A DNA stretch of 40,060 nucleotides from Paracoccaceae bacterium (GCA_026709265.1 JAPOTI010000100.1:1-40060), one strand, 5' to 3'. Shown: positions 24,820-35,323, counted from the first letter of the stretch. Notes: generated from the sequence alone by a model not told the origin. Numbers and translations: made by a program.

Positions 24820-27228
24820 TCACGCCAGTGGCGTGATATTCCAGATCTCCTGCGCGTAACCGCGCACGGTACGATCCGCGGAAAACCAGCCCATACCGGC
24901 TGTGTTCATCGCCGCCATCCGTCGCCAGCCATGCGTATCCTCAAAAGCTGAATCCACGCGCCGTTGCGCTGCAAAATAGCTGTCAAAGTCACATGTCACC
25001 ATAAATGGATCATGCGCCATGACATGGTTCACAAGCCCCGCATAGCGCTCCCGGTCACCACCGCTGAAGACGCCCGCAGAAATCTGCCCAAGGACCCGCT
25101 GCAAACGCGGACTCGCACTGACTGCCTTCTGCGCAAATCCAGCCAGTCGCTGGCGTTCACGGACTTCCTCAGCCGTCAAGCCGAAAAGAAAAAAGTTCTC
25201 AGCCCCCACATGTTCCCGAATTTCAACATTGGCACCATCAAGTGTTCCAATCGTGGGGCTGCCATTGAGCGCCAGTTTCATATTGCCGGTTCCCGATGCC
25301 TCTTTGCCGGCTGTGGAAATCTGTTCGGAAAGATCAGCGGCAGGAATCAGGATTTCAGCCATGGATACGTTATAGTCAGGGGGAAAGACCAGCTGCAAAA
25401 AATCCCTGGTTTCGTGATCATGGTTGATTGTCATGGCCACATCGTTGATCAAACGAATGATCATCTTTGCGAGAACATAACTCGGCGCGGCCTTGCCGGC
25501 AAAGAACTTCACCCGCGGTGTCCAGCGTCGGGTCGGTGCATCCTTGATCTCATTCCAAAAAGCAATCGTCTCGAGAAGATTCATGAACTGGCGCTTATAT
25601 TCGTGGATACGTTTGATCTGGACATCAAACATCGCGTCGGGACTGACCAGGATGCCATCGCGTTCATGCAGCCAGTTGACGACGCGCTGTTTGTTCTGGT
25701 TTTTCGCGGCGGCAAAGCGATCAAGAAAAGCCGGGTCGCTGGTAAATTCCCGCAGTTCTGACAGTCGTTCGAGCGTGGTGGGCCAGTCGCCGCCGATGGT
25801 CTCGTTGATGAGTTGGCGCAAGGGGCGGTTGCAGGAATGTAACCAGCGGCGTGGCGTGATGCCATTGGTCTGGTTGATGACTCGCCCTGGATAGGCTGTG
25901 TGCAGATGGGCGAAAACTGTCTCCTTGACCAGTTCGGTATGGAGTCTGGACACGCCGTTGATGCGGCGCGCCATCACGAATGCGAGAGCCCCCATACGCA
26001 CCTCGCCATCCTTGATGATGGGAACTCCGCCACCCGCTTGCAGGTGCATTCTGTCGATGATGCCGATGATCTCATGATGCCGCGGCAACACGCGGGCAAA
26101 CAGCGTCTCCGGCCAGCATTCCAATGCCTCTGGCAGGAGTGTATGGTTGGTAAAATGCAAACAATCACGCGCAATCTCAATGGCATCAGGTATGGCCATT
26201 GCATATGTGTCGGAGAGCAAGCGGACCAATTCTGCGCCGGCAATGGCCGGGTGCGTATCGTTGAGTTGAATCGCCACATGCGCGGCCAGATCGCGCAAGG
26301 CAAGATCTTCTGACAATAAGCGACGCAGCAAATCCTGGAGAGACGCGGATGTAAAAAAATACTCCTGCTTGAGCCGCAATTCCTTCCCGATGTCGGTGGT
26401 GTCATCGGGGTACAAAACCCGCGTCAGGGTTCTGGCCAGACTCTCGGGTGCATTGGCCGCAAGATAATCCCCGCGATTGAAGCTGTCTAAATCAAAAATC
26501 TTCGTGGGTCTTGCCGCCCACAACCGGAGCGTATTGGCCCATTTGCCGGCCCAACCGATGACCGGCGTATCATAAGCCGTGGCGATGACAGTTTCATCCG
26601 GCACCCAGACCCTTTTGTCATCCCGGGTTGCAAGATGACCGCCGAAAGCAATGGGATAAACGACTTCCGGCCTTGCAAATTCCCATGGATGACGCTGCAC
26701 CAGCCACGTCTCCGCAGTTTCGACCTGAATACCATGCTCAAACGTCTGTTCAAAAAGACCGTGTTCATAGCGAATCCCATAACCATAGGCGGGAATGGCA
26801 AGGGTGGACAGACTGTCAAGGAAACACGCCGCAAGCCGTCCAAGACCGCCATTGCCGAGGGCTGCGTCCGGCTCGTCCGCAACGATCTCGGCGTAATCCT
26901 GCCCCAGCATGCGCATGGCCTGCTCGGCTCTGTCCTCGAGTCCAAGATTGATCGCTGCATCCTCGGTCAGTCGTCCGATGAGAAACTCCATTGACAAATA
27001 ATAGACTCGTTTGGCCTTGACGGCATAGGTCCGGCGGGTTGCCGCAAACCAGGAATCCACGACCCGATCACGCAATGCAAACGACAGGGCCATACGCCAG
27101 TCCGTCAAGGTGGCATGCGCCGGATCCTTGCCCAGCGCCGACTTCAGATGATGAGAAATCGTATCACGCAACACGATCACATCATTGTCGAGATGACTGT
27201 TCGCCTGTTTGTCAGCTGCGATATCCAT
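24820..27228 (-). CDS. glgP: Glycogen phosphorylase
   Basis: This GT35 enzyme releases glucose-1-phosphate from the non-reducing ends of glycogen. The 802-residue protein carries the PLP-binding motif KEASGTGNMKLALNG with the PLP lysine at about 651, the NGITPRRWLH segment in the middle, and EPDAALGNGGLGRLAACFLDS near residue 110 (approximate). ATG 27228 has GAGG about ten bases upstream. It is the first gene of the seven-gene block and presumably follows the main promoter in the 190 bases between it and eno, though no clear promoter boxes stand out. Product glucose-1-phosphate is shared with GlgC and Pgm. Confidence 0.95.
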   Translation of the reverse strand: MDIAADKQANSHLDNDVIVLRDTISHHLKSALGKDPAHATLTDWRMALSFALRDRVVDSWFAATRRTYAVKAKRVYYLSMEFLIGRLTEDAAINLGLEDRAEQAMRMLGQDYAEIVADEPDAALGNGGLGRLAACFLDSLSTLAIPAYGYGIRYEHGLFEQTFEHGIQVETAETWLVQRHPWEFARPEVVYPIAFGGHLATRDDKRVWVPDETVIATAYDTPVIGWAGKWANTLRLWAARPTKIFDLDSFNRGDYLAANAPESLARTLTRVLYPDDTTDIGKELRLKQEYFFTSASLQDLLRRLLSEDLALRDLAAHVAIQLNDTHPAIAGAELVRLLSDTYAMAIPDAIEIARDCLHFTNHTLLPEALECWPETLFARVLPRHHEIIGIIDRMHLQAGGGVPIIKDGEVRMGALAFVMARRINGVSRLHTELVKETVFAHLHTAYPGRVINQTNGITPRRWLHSCNRPLRQLINETIGGDWPTTLERLSELREFTSDPAFLDRFAAAKNQNKQRVVNWLHERDGILVSPDAMFDVQIKRIHEYKRQFMNLLETIAFWNEIKDAPTRRWTPRVKFFAGKAAPSYVLAKMIIRLINDVAMTINHDHETRDFLQLVFPPDYNVSMAEILIPAADLSEQISTAGKEASGTGNMKLALNGSPTIGTLDGANVEIREHVGAENFFLFGLTAEEVRERQRLAGFAQKAVSASPRLQRVLGQISAGVFSGGDRERYAGLVNHVMAHDPFMVTCDFDSYFAAQRRVDSAFEDTHGWRRMAAMNTAGMGWFSADRTVRGYAQEIWNITPLA

Positions 27229-27417
27229 AAGTGCGTTGCCTCAACCCCTGATCGGACCCTGTGCACAACCCATCTGTCGACATTCCCATGCTGTGGACCA
27301 CCGCATATTCAGGGGACTCTCTCTCATTGCCTCAGGCCATTTCCAATGAAGCCGCATGCTGTGAATCAACCGACATGAATTGACTTCGTCTATCGAGTCA
27401 CCCTGACGGCAAGCGGT

Positions 27418-29163
<1,746 letters not shown>

Positions 29164-29445
29164 ATGAAGATCGAATATGACCCGGCCAAGCGACACACGA
29201 CCCTTGAAAACCGTGGTCTGGACATGGCTGATGCCGCTGAGATCTTTGAAGGGGTACATATCACGTTCCCTGATATGCGTTTCGATTATGGCGAGGACCG
29301 GTTTCTGACCATTGGATATCTCCGAAGCCGAATGATCATTCTCGCCTGGACTTTGCGTGGGGCTGCACCACGCATCATCAGCATGAGGAAGGCCAATGAG
29401 CGCGAAAAAAGAAGGTATCGTCCCCGATTGGACGGACCCGGATGA
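29164..29445 (+). CDS. brnT: BrnT-family ribonuclease toxin
   Basis: This is a type II toxin with a RelE-like fold that cuts RNA; BrnT is inhibited by BrnA. The 93-residue protein shows the family N-terminus MKIEYDPAKRHTTLENRGLD, where BrnT has a W/YDxxK pattern and a KHGLD-like turn. The strand pairs DRFLTIGYL and RMIILAWTLRG and the C-terminal signature ISMRKANEREKRRY follow; the Arg and following RxANxxEKxxY helix are conserved. The frame extends upstream, but ATG 29164 matches the family start. The gene overlaps brnA by 50 bases, in the usual toxin-first order. No inactivating change is visible. Confidence 0.87.
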   Translation: MKIEYDPAKRHTTLENRGLDMADAAEIFEGVHITFPDMRFDYGEDRFLTIGYLRSRMIILAWTLRGAAPRIISMRKANEREKRRYRPRLDGPG

Positions 29446-29656
29446 AATCCCTGACCTGTCCACGGATGAGTGGGCCAATGTGATCGAAGCCATCCCGGTG
29501 CGACGGGGCAAACCAAAAACAAAGGTGACGAAGGTGTCAACAACGATACGGCTGGACCCGGACGTGCTGGAGGCATTCAAATCAGAAGGTCCGGGCTGGC
29601 AGGGCCGGATGAATGATGCGCTGAGAAAAGCTGTGGGATTACCGGCACCCACATAA
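29396..29656 (+). CDS. brnA: BrnA-family antitoxin
   Basis: This 86-residue antitoxin of the BrnTA module neutralises BrnT and represses the operon. An acidic N-terminal part (PDWTDPDEIPDLSTDEW) precedes a C-terminal ribbon-helix-helix: the strand VTKVSTTIRLDPDVLEAFKS and the helix GWQGRMNDALRKAVGL. The spacing of GxGWQxRxNxxLR is the family mark. It starts inside brnT (50-base overlap), so the two are co-expressed. Autoregulation on the 450-base region upstream of brnT is expected from the family. Confidence 0.87.
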   Translation: MSAKKEGIVPDWTDPDEIPDLSTDEWANVIEAIPVRRGKPKTKVTKVSTTIRLDPDVLEAFKSEGPGWQGRMNDALRKAVGLPAPT

Positions 29657-30196
29657 ATCACAGGGTGTCAAAGCCGGGGAGCCCCAACAAGCGCTCATAT
29701 TTGTGGTCAAGTCACTTTTCTGGAAGTTCCTCAGCGTTATTCATTTTTGTACGTTTTTCTTCACAGATCAGATACCTCGTGACCGACCCACTTCAGCACT
29801 TCGCTGGGTCATCTGCCCAGTCGGGCCACGTTTTCCAGAATGAAATCTCTTCGTCACTGGAGACATATGCGAAGAAACACTCTGGTCATCGATTGACAGC
29901 GGCGCAGCCTGCGTGGCCTCGGCCATATGCGGTCGACTCTCCTGCTGACCAACCAGAAGACAATCCCGGTATCCGGGTCGACCGCCGGGCCGACAACCCG
30001 TTCCTCCGTAGCGCGGCCGACGACGAAACCGAATTCGCCGTGCCATGGCTCAAGGACCGGCGGTTGCAGATCAGTTCCCTGTTCAGACCCGTCGACAGAT
30101 TCACATGAATTGCAGCCCTTGGAAATCAAGGCTCATCCCATCTGGGCGTCCCAGGGACAACATCTTTGGTGACGGTTGATTGCGTCTTGTGACTGA
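29657..30196. other. Unassigned 540-base region
   Basis: No supported gene. The central part (29850-30130) is open in more than one frame on both strands; on the minus strand the frame 29854-30129 contains WHGEFGFVVGRATEERVVG and then PAVDPDTGIVFWLV, which looks protein-like but which I cannot name. It has no start context and appears frame-disrupted near 29930, so a decayed gene or insertion-element scrap is possible. The right end (30110-30196) would contain the terminator of the glycerate kinase gene, but no clear hairpin with a U-run is visible. Confidence 0.4.
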
Positions 30197-31477
30197 TCAA
30201 ATGATCAGCACTGCACGAAAGTCGTTGACATTGGTCAGGGTCGGACCTGTGATCACCTGATCGTTGAGTGCGGCAAAAAAGCTGTGGGCATCATTGCGCT
30301 CGAGATAATTCAGAGCGGACAATCCGCGCGCTTCAGCGCGTCGCAGACTGTCCGGCCCGGCCATGGCGCCAGCAGCGTCGCTCATGCCGTCAATTCCGTC
30401 GGTATCGGCGGCAATTGCGTAAATTCCTTCTGCTCCGTCGAGTGCATGCACAAGTGCCAGAAGAAACTCACCATTGCGTCCGCTGCGCCCATCTCCTCTG
30501 ACCGTGACCGTGGTCTCACCACCCGAAATAAGGACACAGGGAGTGCTGACGGGCTGTCCGTGACGACGCACTTGCCGCGCGATTCCGGCCATCACCTGGC
30601 CCATTTCACGCGCTTCACCTTCGAGTGAGTCGCCAAGGATCAACGGCGTTACACCCTTTGCCCGCGCCTCTGATGCCGCTGCCTCCAAAGACTGTTGCGG
30701 CGCTGCAATGATATGAGTAACCCCCGATGCCAGGCGTCGATCACCAGGTTTCGGTGTCTCATGAACGTTATCCCGAAGCACCCTTCGGACTGATACCGGA
30801 ACAGCAATCTTGTATCGCTCAAGAATGTCCCTTGCCTCAGCGAGAGTTGTGGAATCCACGACTGTTGGACCCGATGCAATAACGGCAGGATCGTCCCCCG
30901 GTACGTCGGATATCAACAGGCTGGTGACCGCCGCCGGAGCCGCGCAGGCAGATAGCCTTCCACCCTTGATGCAGGAGAGATGTTTGCGCACGCAATTCAT
31001 CTCGCCAATTGAGGCCCCGCTGGCCAGCAAAGCCTCGTTGACCGCGCATTTTTCCGCAAATGAAACGCCCGGTACCGGGGCCGTCAGCAATGCAGAGCCA
31101 CCACCAGATATCAGGGCAAGACAATGATCATCCGGCCCAAGATCGGTGACAATCTGCAAGATTCGCCGCGTGGCTTCGAACCCCGCTTTGTCCGGCACGG
31201 GATGTGCCGCTTCAACAATCTCAATATGCCGACATTCTTCCGCGTGACCGTAACGTGTCACGACCAGTCCTGTCAACGGCCCTTGCCAGGCGGTTTCCAC
31301 AGCTTTAGCCATCCGTGCCGAAGCTTTACCCGCACCCACAACAGTCAGCTGTCTTTGTGACCCTTCGGGCAGAAAGGCGGGCACGCGTTTCATCGGGTCA
31401 GCCGCCGCGACTGCAGATGCAAACATCGTCTGCAACAGATCAAAGTGTTTCTCCACGTCGAACTCTCCCGCAGACAT
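30197..31477 (-). CDS. Glycerate 2-kinase (GckA/TtuD, MOFRL family)
   Basis: This cytosolic kinase phosphorylates D-glycerate, giving 2-phosphoglycerate in this class. The 426-residue protein has the N-terminal DUF4147 domain with VVGAGKASARMAKA (Lys51) and ISGGGSALLTAP at about 123-134, then the VRKHLSCIKGGRL segment. The C-terminal MOFRL domain includes LISGGETTVTVRGDGRSG and AIAADTDGIDG. Length is normal. It is divergent from a GH13_18 phosphorylase with a shared 150-base promoter region. If that enzyme is a glucosylglycerate phosphorylase, the kinase takes its glycerate product; the 2-phosphoglycerate goes to enolase, encoded 1.5 kb away. Alternative roles are the serine cycle, tartrate or glyoxylate routes. 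Confidence 0.9.
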   Translation of the reverse strand: MSAGEFDVEKHFDLLQTMFASAVAAADPMKRVPAFLPEGSQRQLTVVGAGKASARMAKAVETAWQGPLTGLVVTRYGHAEECRHIEIVEAAHPVPDKAGFEATRRILQIVTDLGPDDHCLALISGGGSALLTAPVPGVSFAEKCAVNEALLASGASIGEMNCVRKHLSCIKGGRLSACAAPAAVTSLLISDVPGDDPAVIASGPTVVDSTTLAEARDILERYKIAVPVSVRRVLRDNVHETPKPGDRRLASGVTHIIAAPQQSLEAAASEARAKGVTPLILGDSLEGEAREMGQVMAGIARQVRRHGQPVSTPCVLISGGETTVTVRGDGRSGRNGEFLLALVHALDGAEGIYAIAADTDGIDGMSDAAGAMAGPDSLRRAEARGLSALNYLERNDAHSFFAALNDQVITGPTLTNVNDFRAVLII

Positions 31478-31627
31478 CAGCTGTCCGGGTCAGTATATCA
31501 AATGTGAATGCGATGCGAAGTGAAGCCGGGTCGTTCGGTTCTTCGGGATCGGCGACAGAGCCATCGGGTTGTCTTTCCGGTGCGCGGAGACTCCATTATA
31601 TTCCTCGTGCAACGTCGGGAGATTGGA

Positions 31628-33403
31628 ATGGCACGTCAAGATATCGAAGATACAGTTTCACAAGAAACACAGATTCAGCTGCGTTCGCTGCTCATCTCGA
31701 TTTACGGCTCCGCGATTGCCGACAACATTCTGCCACGCATCGAGGCTTTGATTGAAAAGACCAGAAGCGAGGCGCGCACCAATCGCAGCGAATGGGTCGA
31801 CGAAACCGATGTTGTCCTCATCACGTATGGCAACTCAATCACCGAAGATGACGGCCGCGCGCCCCTCGAAGTGCTGGACTCGTTTCTCAGTCAATATGCC
31901 CCAGACCTGATCAGCGACGTTCATATTCTGCCCTGTTTTGCATGGACATCAGACGACGGATTCTCAGTCAGCGATTACCGGACCATCGATCCATCACTCG
32001 GCGGGTGGACTGACGTGGAAAGACTCGCCAAAAAATTTGGTCTCATGCTGGATGCGGTCATCAACCATGTGTCAAGTCAAAGCCTGTGGTTTCAACGCTT
32101 TATTGAGGGCGACCCCAAATACAGGAATTACTTCCATGTCTGCGACCCGACGATTGACTATGGTGCCGTTGTCCGCCCACGCACCTCACCGCTGTTAACC
32201 AGGATTGAGACAAAGCAGGGTGCACAACATGTCTGGACAACGTTCAGCGAAGACCAGATCGACCTCAATTATTCCCATCCGGATGTCCTGATCGATATTC
32301 TTGGCCTGCTGCTCTTTTACGCATCGAAAGGTGCGCGTTTCATTCGCCTCGATGCGATTGGATATCTGTGGAAAGAGCTTGGAACCGGCTGCATTCATCT
32401 TCCGGAGACACATGCCGTCATTCAAGTGATGCGGCTGGTTATTGATGCCGCAACTCCGGGAGTGATGCTGATCACCGAAACCAATGTCCCGCATCAGGAG
32501 AATATCAGCTATTTTGGCAGCGGGACCAACGAAGCCCATATGGTCTACCAGTTTCCACTGCCGCCCCTCACACTGCATTCTCTCCAGACTGGTAGTGGGC
32601 ACCAATTGTCAGAGTGGCTCGATTCATTGCCGCCGACTTCACCCCAAACCACTTATTTCAACTTCCTGTCATCTCATGATGGAATCGGTGTTCGCCCGGT
32701 CGAGAATATTCTGAGCCGGGAAGAAGTGGCAAAGATGGCGCGGCGTGTCGAAGAAAATGGAGGCAAGGTTTCTGCCAGGGATTTGCCGGGTGGCGAGACA
32801 GCGCCTTATGAGCTCAATATTTCCTATCTTGATGCCGTGGCCGCGCCCGGTGATGATGACAAGACACGCGCCGCAAAATTCCTCGCTGCGGAGACGATTC
32901 TGCTGTCAGTGGTCGGAATGCCCGGAATCTACATTCACAGTCTTCTGGGAACACAGAATGACTATGACGGGCTTCAGCGAACAGGACGCAATCGCTCCAT
33001 CAACCGCGCAAAACTGGATCTTCACGCGATTACGCGCGCGCTCGCTGAACCGGAAAGCTTGCGCTCACTGGTATTTGAAGGCCATCGCAACCTGTTGGCG
33101 GCGCGCCGGCAGCGACCCGCATTCTGCCCCAACTCAATGCAGCGGATCGTGCCACTGGACGATCGTGTCGTCAGTCTTGTCCGTGCGGGTGGCGGTGACC
33201 GGGTCTGGGCAATCATCAATGTCTCGGCCCAGTCGGTGACACTGCAGACAAAATGCCGGGATCTCGGATTTCAGGATGATGCGTCGTTGATGAATCTGAT
33301 TTCAGACATCGAAGCTCATGTCAATTCCGGCCAAATCGCACTGACCCTTCGAGGATATTCAACCGCATGGTTTGTTGAAGGCGAAGAGACCCACAACGAA
33401 TAA
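31628..33403 (+). CDS. GH13_18 sugar phosphorylase, probable glucosylglycerate phosphorylase
   Basis: This retaining GH13 subfamily 18 phosphorylase cleaves an alpha-glucoside with phosphate to give glucose-1-phosphate. Catalytic residues are visible: nucleophile Asp242 in FIRLDAIGYLWKE, acid/base Glu284 in LITETNVPHQENISYFG, and Asp351 in LSSHDGIGVRP. At 591 residues it is longer than true sucrose phosphorylases (about 490-500) and matches the YcjM-like clade, including an N-terminal helical extension and the VVRPRTSPLLT and HVWTTFSEDQIDLNY segments. Members of that clade act on 2-O-alpha-glucosylglycerate. The divergent glycerate kinase supports that substrate. Sucrose, sucrose-6-phosphate or glucosylglycerol remain possible. 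ATG 31628 follows GGGAGA; the frame extends upstream to 31508 without similarity. Confidence 0.82.
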   Translation: MARQDIEDTVSQETQIQLRSLLISIYGSAIADNILPRIEALIEKTRSEARTNRSEWVDETDVVLITYGNSITEDDGRAPLEVLDSFLSQYAPDLISDVHILPCFAWTSDDGFSVSDYRTIDPSLGGWTDVERLAKKFGLMLDAVINHVSSQSLWFQRFIEGDPKYRNYFHVCDPTIDYGAVVRPRTSPLLTRIETKQGAQHVWTTFSEDQIDLNYSHPDVLIDILGLLLFYASKGARFIRLDAIGYLWKELGTGCIHLPETHAVIQVMRLVIDAATPGVMLITETNVPHQENISYFGSGTNEAHMVYQFPLPPLTLHSLQTGSGHQLSEWLDSLPPTSPQTTYFNFLSSHDGIGVRPVENILSREEVAKMARRVEENGGKVSARDLPGGETAPYELNISYLDAVAAPGDDDKTRAAKFLAAETILLSVVGMPGIYIHSLLGTQNDYDGLQRTGRNRSINRAKLDLHAITRALAEPESLRSLVFEGHRNLLAARRQRPAFCPNSMQRIVPLDDRVVSLVRAGGGDRVWAIINVSAQSVTLQTKCRDLGFQDDASLMNLISDIEAHVNSGQIALTLRGYSTAWFVEGEETHNE

Positions 33404-33559
33404 TCACGGATCTGATGATCCCGGTCACTTCGCCCTTCTCACGGGATTCCCTGGTTTCTTCGTTTCATCGACTCTCAGGTGGTCATTTGCACGCCCCCGC
33501 TCATGCGCAGCGACGTGCAGTATTCGTGTTCAACTATTTTGTGATCGTCTATCCTGAGG

Positions 33560-34732
33560 TCACAAACACCCGACGAGTGCCGTTGCAATATCGCGTATCA
33601 ACTGCGCATAAAGGTCTGGACCGGGCTTCAGTTCTGCTCCAAGTGGATCAATGACTCCCGTATTGGCCGGTGTCCCTTCAAGGACCGTCGCAACGAGTCG
33701 CGGATTGTATTGTGGCTCAGATAGAACACAGCGAATGGACTCATCACGTACCCGTTCCTGAATTTCGGCGACCCGCGCGGCACTCGGTTGAGACGCATCA
33801 CCCAACGAAATCGCACCCGAAGCCGGGAAATTGAATGCGGCTTCAAAATACTGATAAGCATCATGGAACACGACGAATTTTCCGCCGCGTGCCGGTCCGA
33901 GGATCTGATTGATTTCATCCGCCAGCATATCCAGTTCCGCACGCGCCGCGGCAGCGTTCGCGAAGTAGGTTCCAGCATTCTCAGGATCCAGCGCTGACAA
34001 CTGCCCGGCGATCAGGTTCAGCCAATACCGTGCATTGTCCGGCGAGAGCCAGGCATGCGGGTCGTATTGACCATGCGCGTGATCTTCGTGACCGTGACCC
34101 GCATGATCATCATGACCATGTTCGTCATGTCCATCTTCGTGGGCATCATGACCGTGGCTCTCGTGTTCTCCATGTTCATGACCCTTATGATCGTCGTGGT
34201 CGTCATGCTCCTTGCCATGAGCGTCGTGATCATGCCCGTCATCCGTCGCCGCATGCGCATCCTTATGTCCATTCCCATGGTCTTTATGCTTGTCATCGTG
34301 GCCGTGACCCGCATGATCATCATGACCATGTTCGTCATGTCCATCTTCGTGGGCATCATGATCATGCGCCTCAAACAAAGCACTTTCCCGAAACTCGAGC
34401 AGGATGGTGTCGTCGGCTTCGAGAAGTTCGATAACCTGCGCCTCTGCCGCAAGTGTCGCCACTGCATCTGCCAACCAGGGGGCCAGATCTTCGCCCATCC
34501 AAACGACGAGATCGGCGTTTTGCAAAGCCGTGGCTTCGGACGGCCGCAAGTTATAGTGATGCGGTGATGCGCCAGGCTGGATAATCAGATCAGGGGTACC
34601 GATACCCTCCATCACTTGTGCAACAAGTGAATGCACCGGTGAGATATCAACTGCGACTTGGGGCGAATCTGCGGTTGCAATGCCACCGACAAGAACAGCG
34701 GCAACAGACAGTGATAAAGACCTTTGCGACAT
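33560..34732 (-). CDS. znuA: Zinc ABC transporter, periplasmic binding protein
   Basis: This periplasmic zinc-binding protein delivers Zn2+ to ZnuB/ZnuC. The 390-residue protein has a signal peptide, MSQRSLSLSVAAVLVGGIATA, and the cluster A-I metal ligands: His in GASPHHYNLRP (59/60), His226 in YDPHAWLSPDN, a His in VVFHDAYQYF, and a C-terminal acidic ligand. The flexible loop between ligands (residues 123-220) is an unusually long His/Asp stretch, about 100 residues, containing a 70-residue-spaced exact repeat. ATG 34732 follows AAGGAAAC. It is divergent from zur-znuC-znuB, and a Zur box lies 31 bases upstream of its start codon. Confidence 0.94.
   Translation of the reverse strand: MSQRSLSLSVAAVLVGGIATADSPQVAVDISPVHSLVAQVMEGIGTPDLIIQPGASPHHYNLRPSEATALQNADLVVWMGEDLAPWLADAVATLAAEAQVIELLEADDTILLEFRESALFEAHDHDAHEDGHDEHGHDDHAGHGHDDKHKDHGNGHKDAHAATDDGHDHDAHGKEHDDHDDHKGHEHGEHESHGHDAHEDGHDEHGHDDHAGHGHEDHAHGQYDPHAWLSPDNARYWLNLIAGQLSALDPENAGTYFANAAAARAELDMLADEINQILGPARGGKFVVFHDAYQYFEAAFNFPASGAISLGDASQPSAARVAEIQERVRDESIRCVLSEPQYNPRLVATVLEGTPANTGVIDPLGAELKPGPDLYAQLIRDIATALVGCL
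34092..34361. repeat. Exact 60-bp direct repeat inside znuA His-loop
   Basis: The 60 bases at 34092-34151 are repeated identically at 34302-34361, 210 bases apart, exactly 70 codons in the znuA frame. In protein they encode HDAHEDGHDEHGHDDHAGHG (approximate bounds, residues 125-144 and 195-214). Identity at the DNA level, including wobble positions, points to a recent duplication or gene conversion. The segment can expand or contract in frame by recombination between the copies. Confidence 0.9.
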
Positions 34733-34762
34733 CGTGTTTCCTTCTGGAGAGTGAACATGTCT

Positions 34763-34779
34763 ATGTTATAGTATAACAT
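34763..34779. promoter_or_regulatory. Zur box between znuA and zur-znuCB
   Basis: ATGTTATA-G-TATAACAT is a perfect 17-base palindrome (one central base) matching the TGTTATAnTATAACA-type Zur operator described in alphaproteobacteria. It stands in the 72-base gap between the znuA ATG (34732, minus) and the zur ATG (34805, plus), so one site can repress both directions when zinc is sufficient. It also argues that the GTG at 34781 is not the zur start, since that would lie right next to the operator. Confidence 0.88.
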
Positions 34780-34804
34780 TGTGAACTTGACAAGAAGAAC
34801 GGCC

Positions 34805-35323
34805 ATGACCAGCAAGCGATCACATCGAAGCAACAGATCCGGGGACATAGCGGATTCCCCGAAGTGGAGTTGCGACAATACAATTCAGCAGGCATTGGCG
34901 ACCGCCGAATCGCGATGCAGGGAAAAAGGCCTTCGATTCACACCTGTACGCCGAAAGGTCCTCGAGCTATTGCTGCAAGAAAAAAAGGCAATTGGGGCGT
35001 ATGAGATTCTTGAACGGTTGAGTGAGACGGGGTTTGGGTCCCAGCCGCCTGTGGCCTATCGCTCGCTTGGTTTTCTGACGCGACACGGTTTTGCCCACAA
35101 GATTGAACGTTTGAACGCCTTTGTTGCCTGTATTTGCCCTGGTGAAAAACATGCCCCGGCATTCATGATCTGCCGACTCTGCGACTCCGTGACCGAAGCG
35201 CATTCATTCTCACTCAACCATGTGCTCGGATCAGCTGCGGAGGCGAAGGGATTTCAGATTGAGCATTCGACCGTGGAAGCCGAAGGAATATGCATGACCT
35301 GCGTTGAACAGCTGAGAATATGA
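34805..35323 (+). CDS. zur: Zinc uptake regulator, Fur family
   Basis: This zinc-responsive repressor controls znuA and its own znuCB operon. The 172-residue protein shows a winged-helix N-terminal domain (LRFTPVRRKVLELLLQ, then AYEILERLSETG and VAYRSLGFLTRHGF) and the Fur dimerisation domain. Structural zinc cysteines are present in MICRLC and at the C-terminus in GICMTC; HAPAFM supplies a typical histidine. An N-terminal tail of about 25 polar residues precedes the HTH. ATG 34805 was chosen over GTG 34781, which nearly touches the Zur box. The stop overlaps znuC by four bases (ATGA). Confidence 0.93.
   Translation: MTSKRSHRSNRSGDIADSPKWSCDNTIQQALATAESRCREKGLRFTPVRRKVLELLLQEKKAIGAYEILERLSETGFGSQPPVAYRSLGFLTRHGFAHKIERLNAFVACICPGEKHAPAFMICRLCDSVTEAHSFSLNHVLGSAAEAKGFQIEHSTVEAEGICMTCVEQLRI

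Noticed and set aside
34055..34567. Long plus-strand hydrophobic frame opposite the znuA histidine loop
   Set aside because: It is the reverse complement of His and Asp codons (CAT/GAC giving ATG/GTC), which automatically yields a Met/Val/Ile-rich frame. The znuA reading has clear family motifs.
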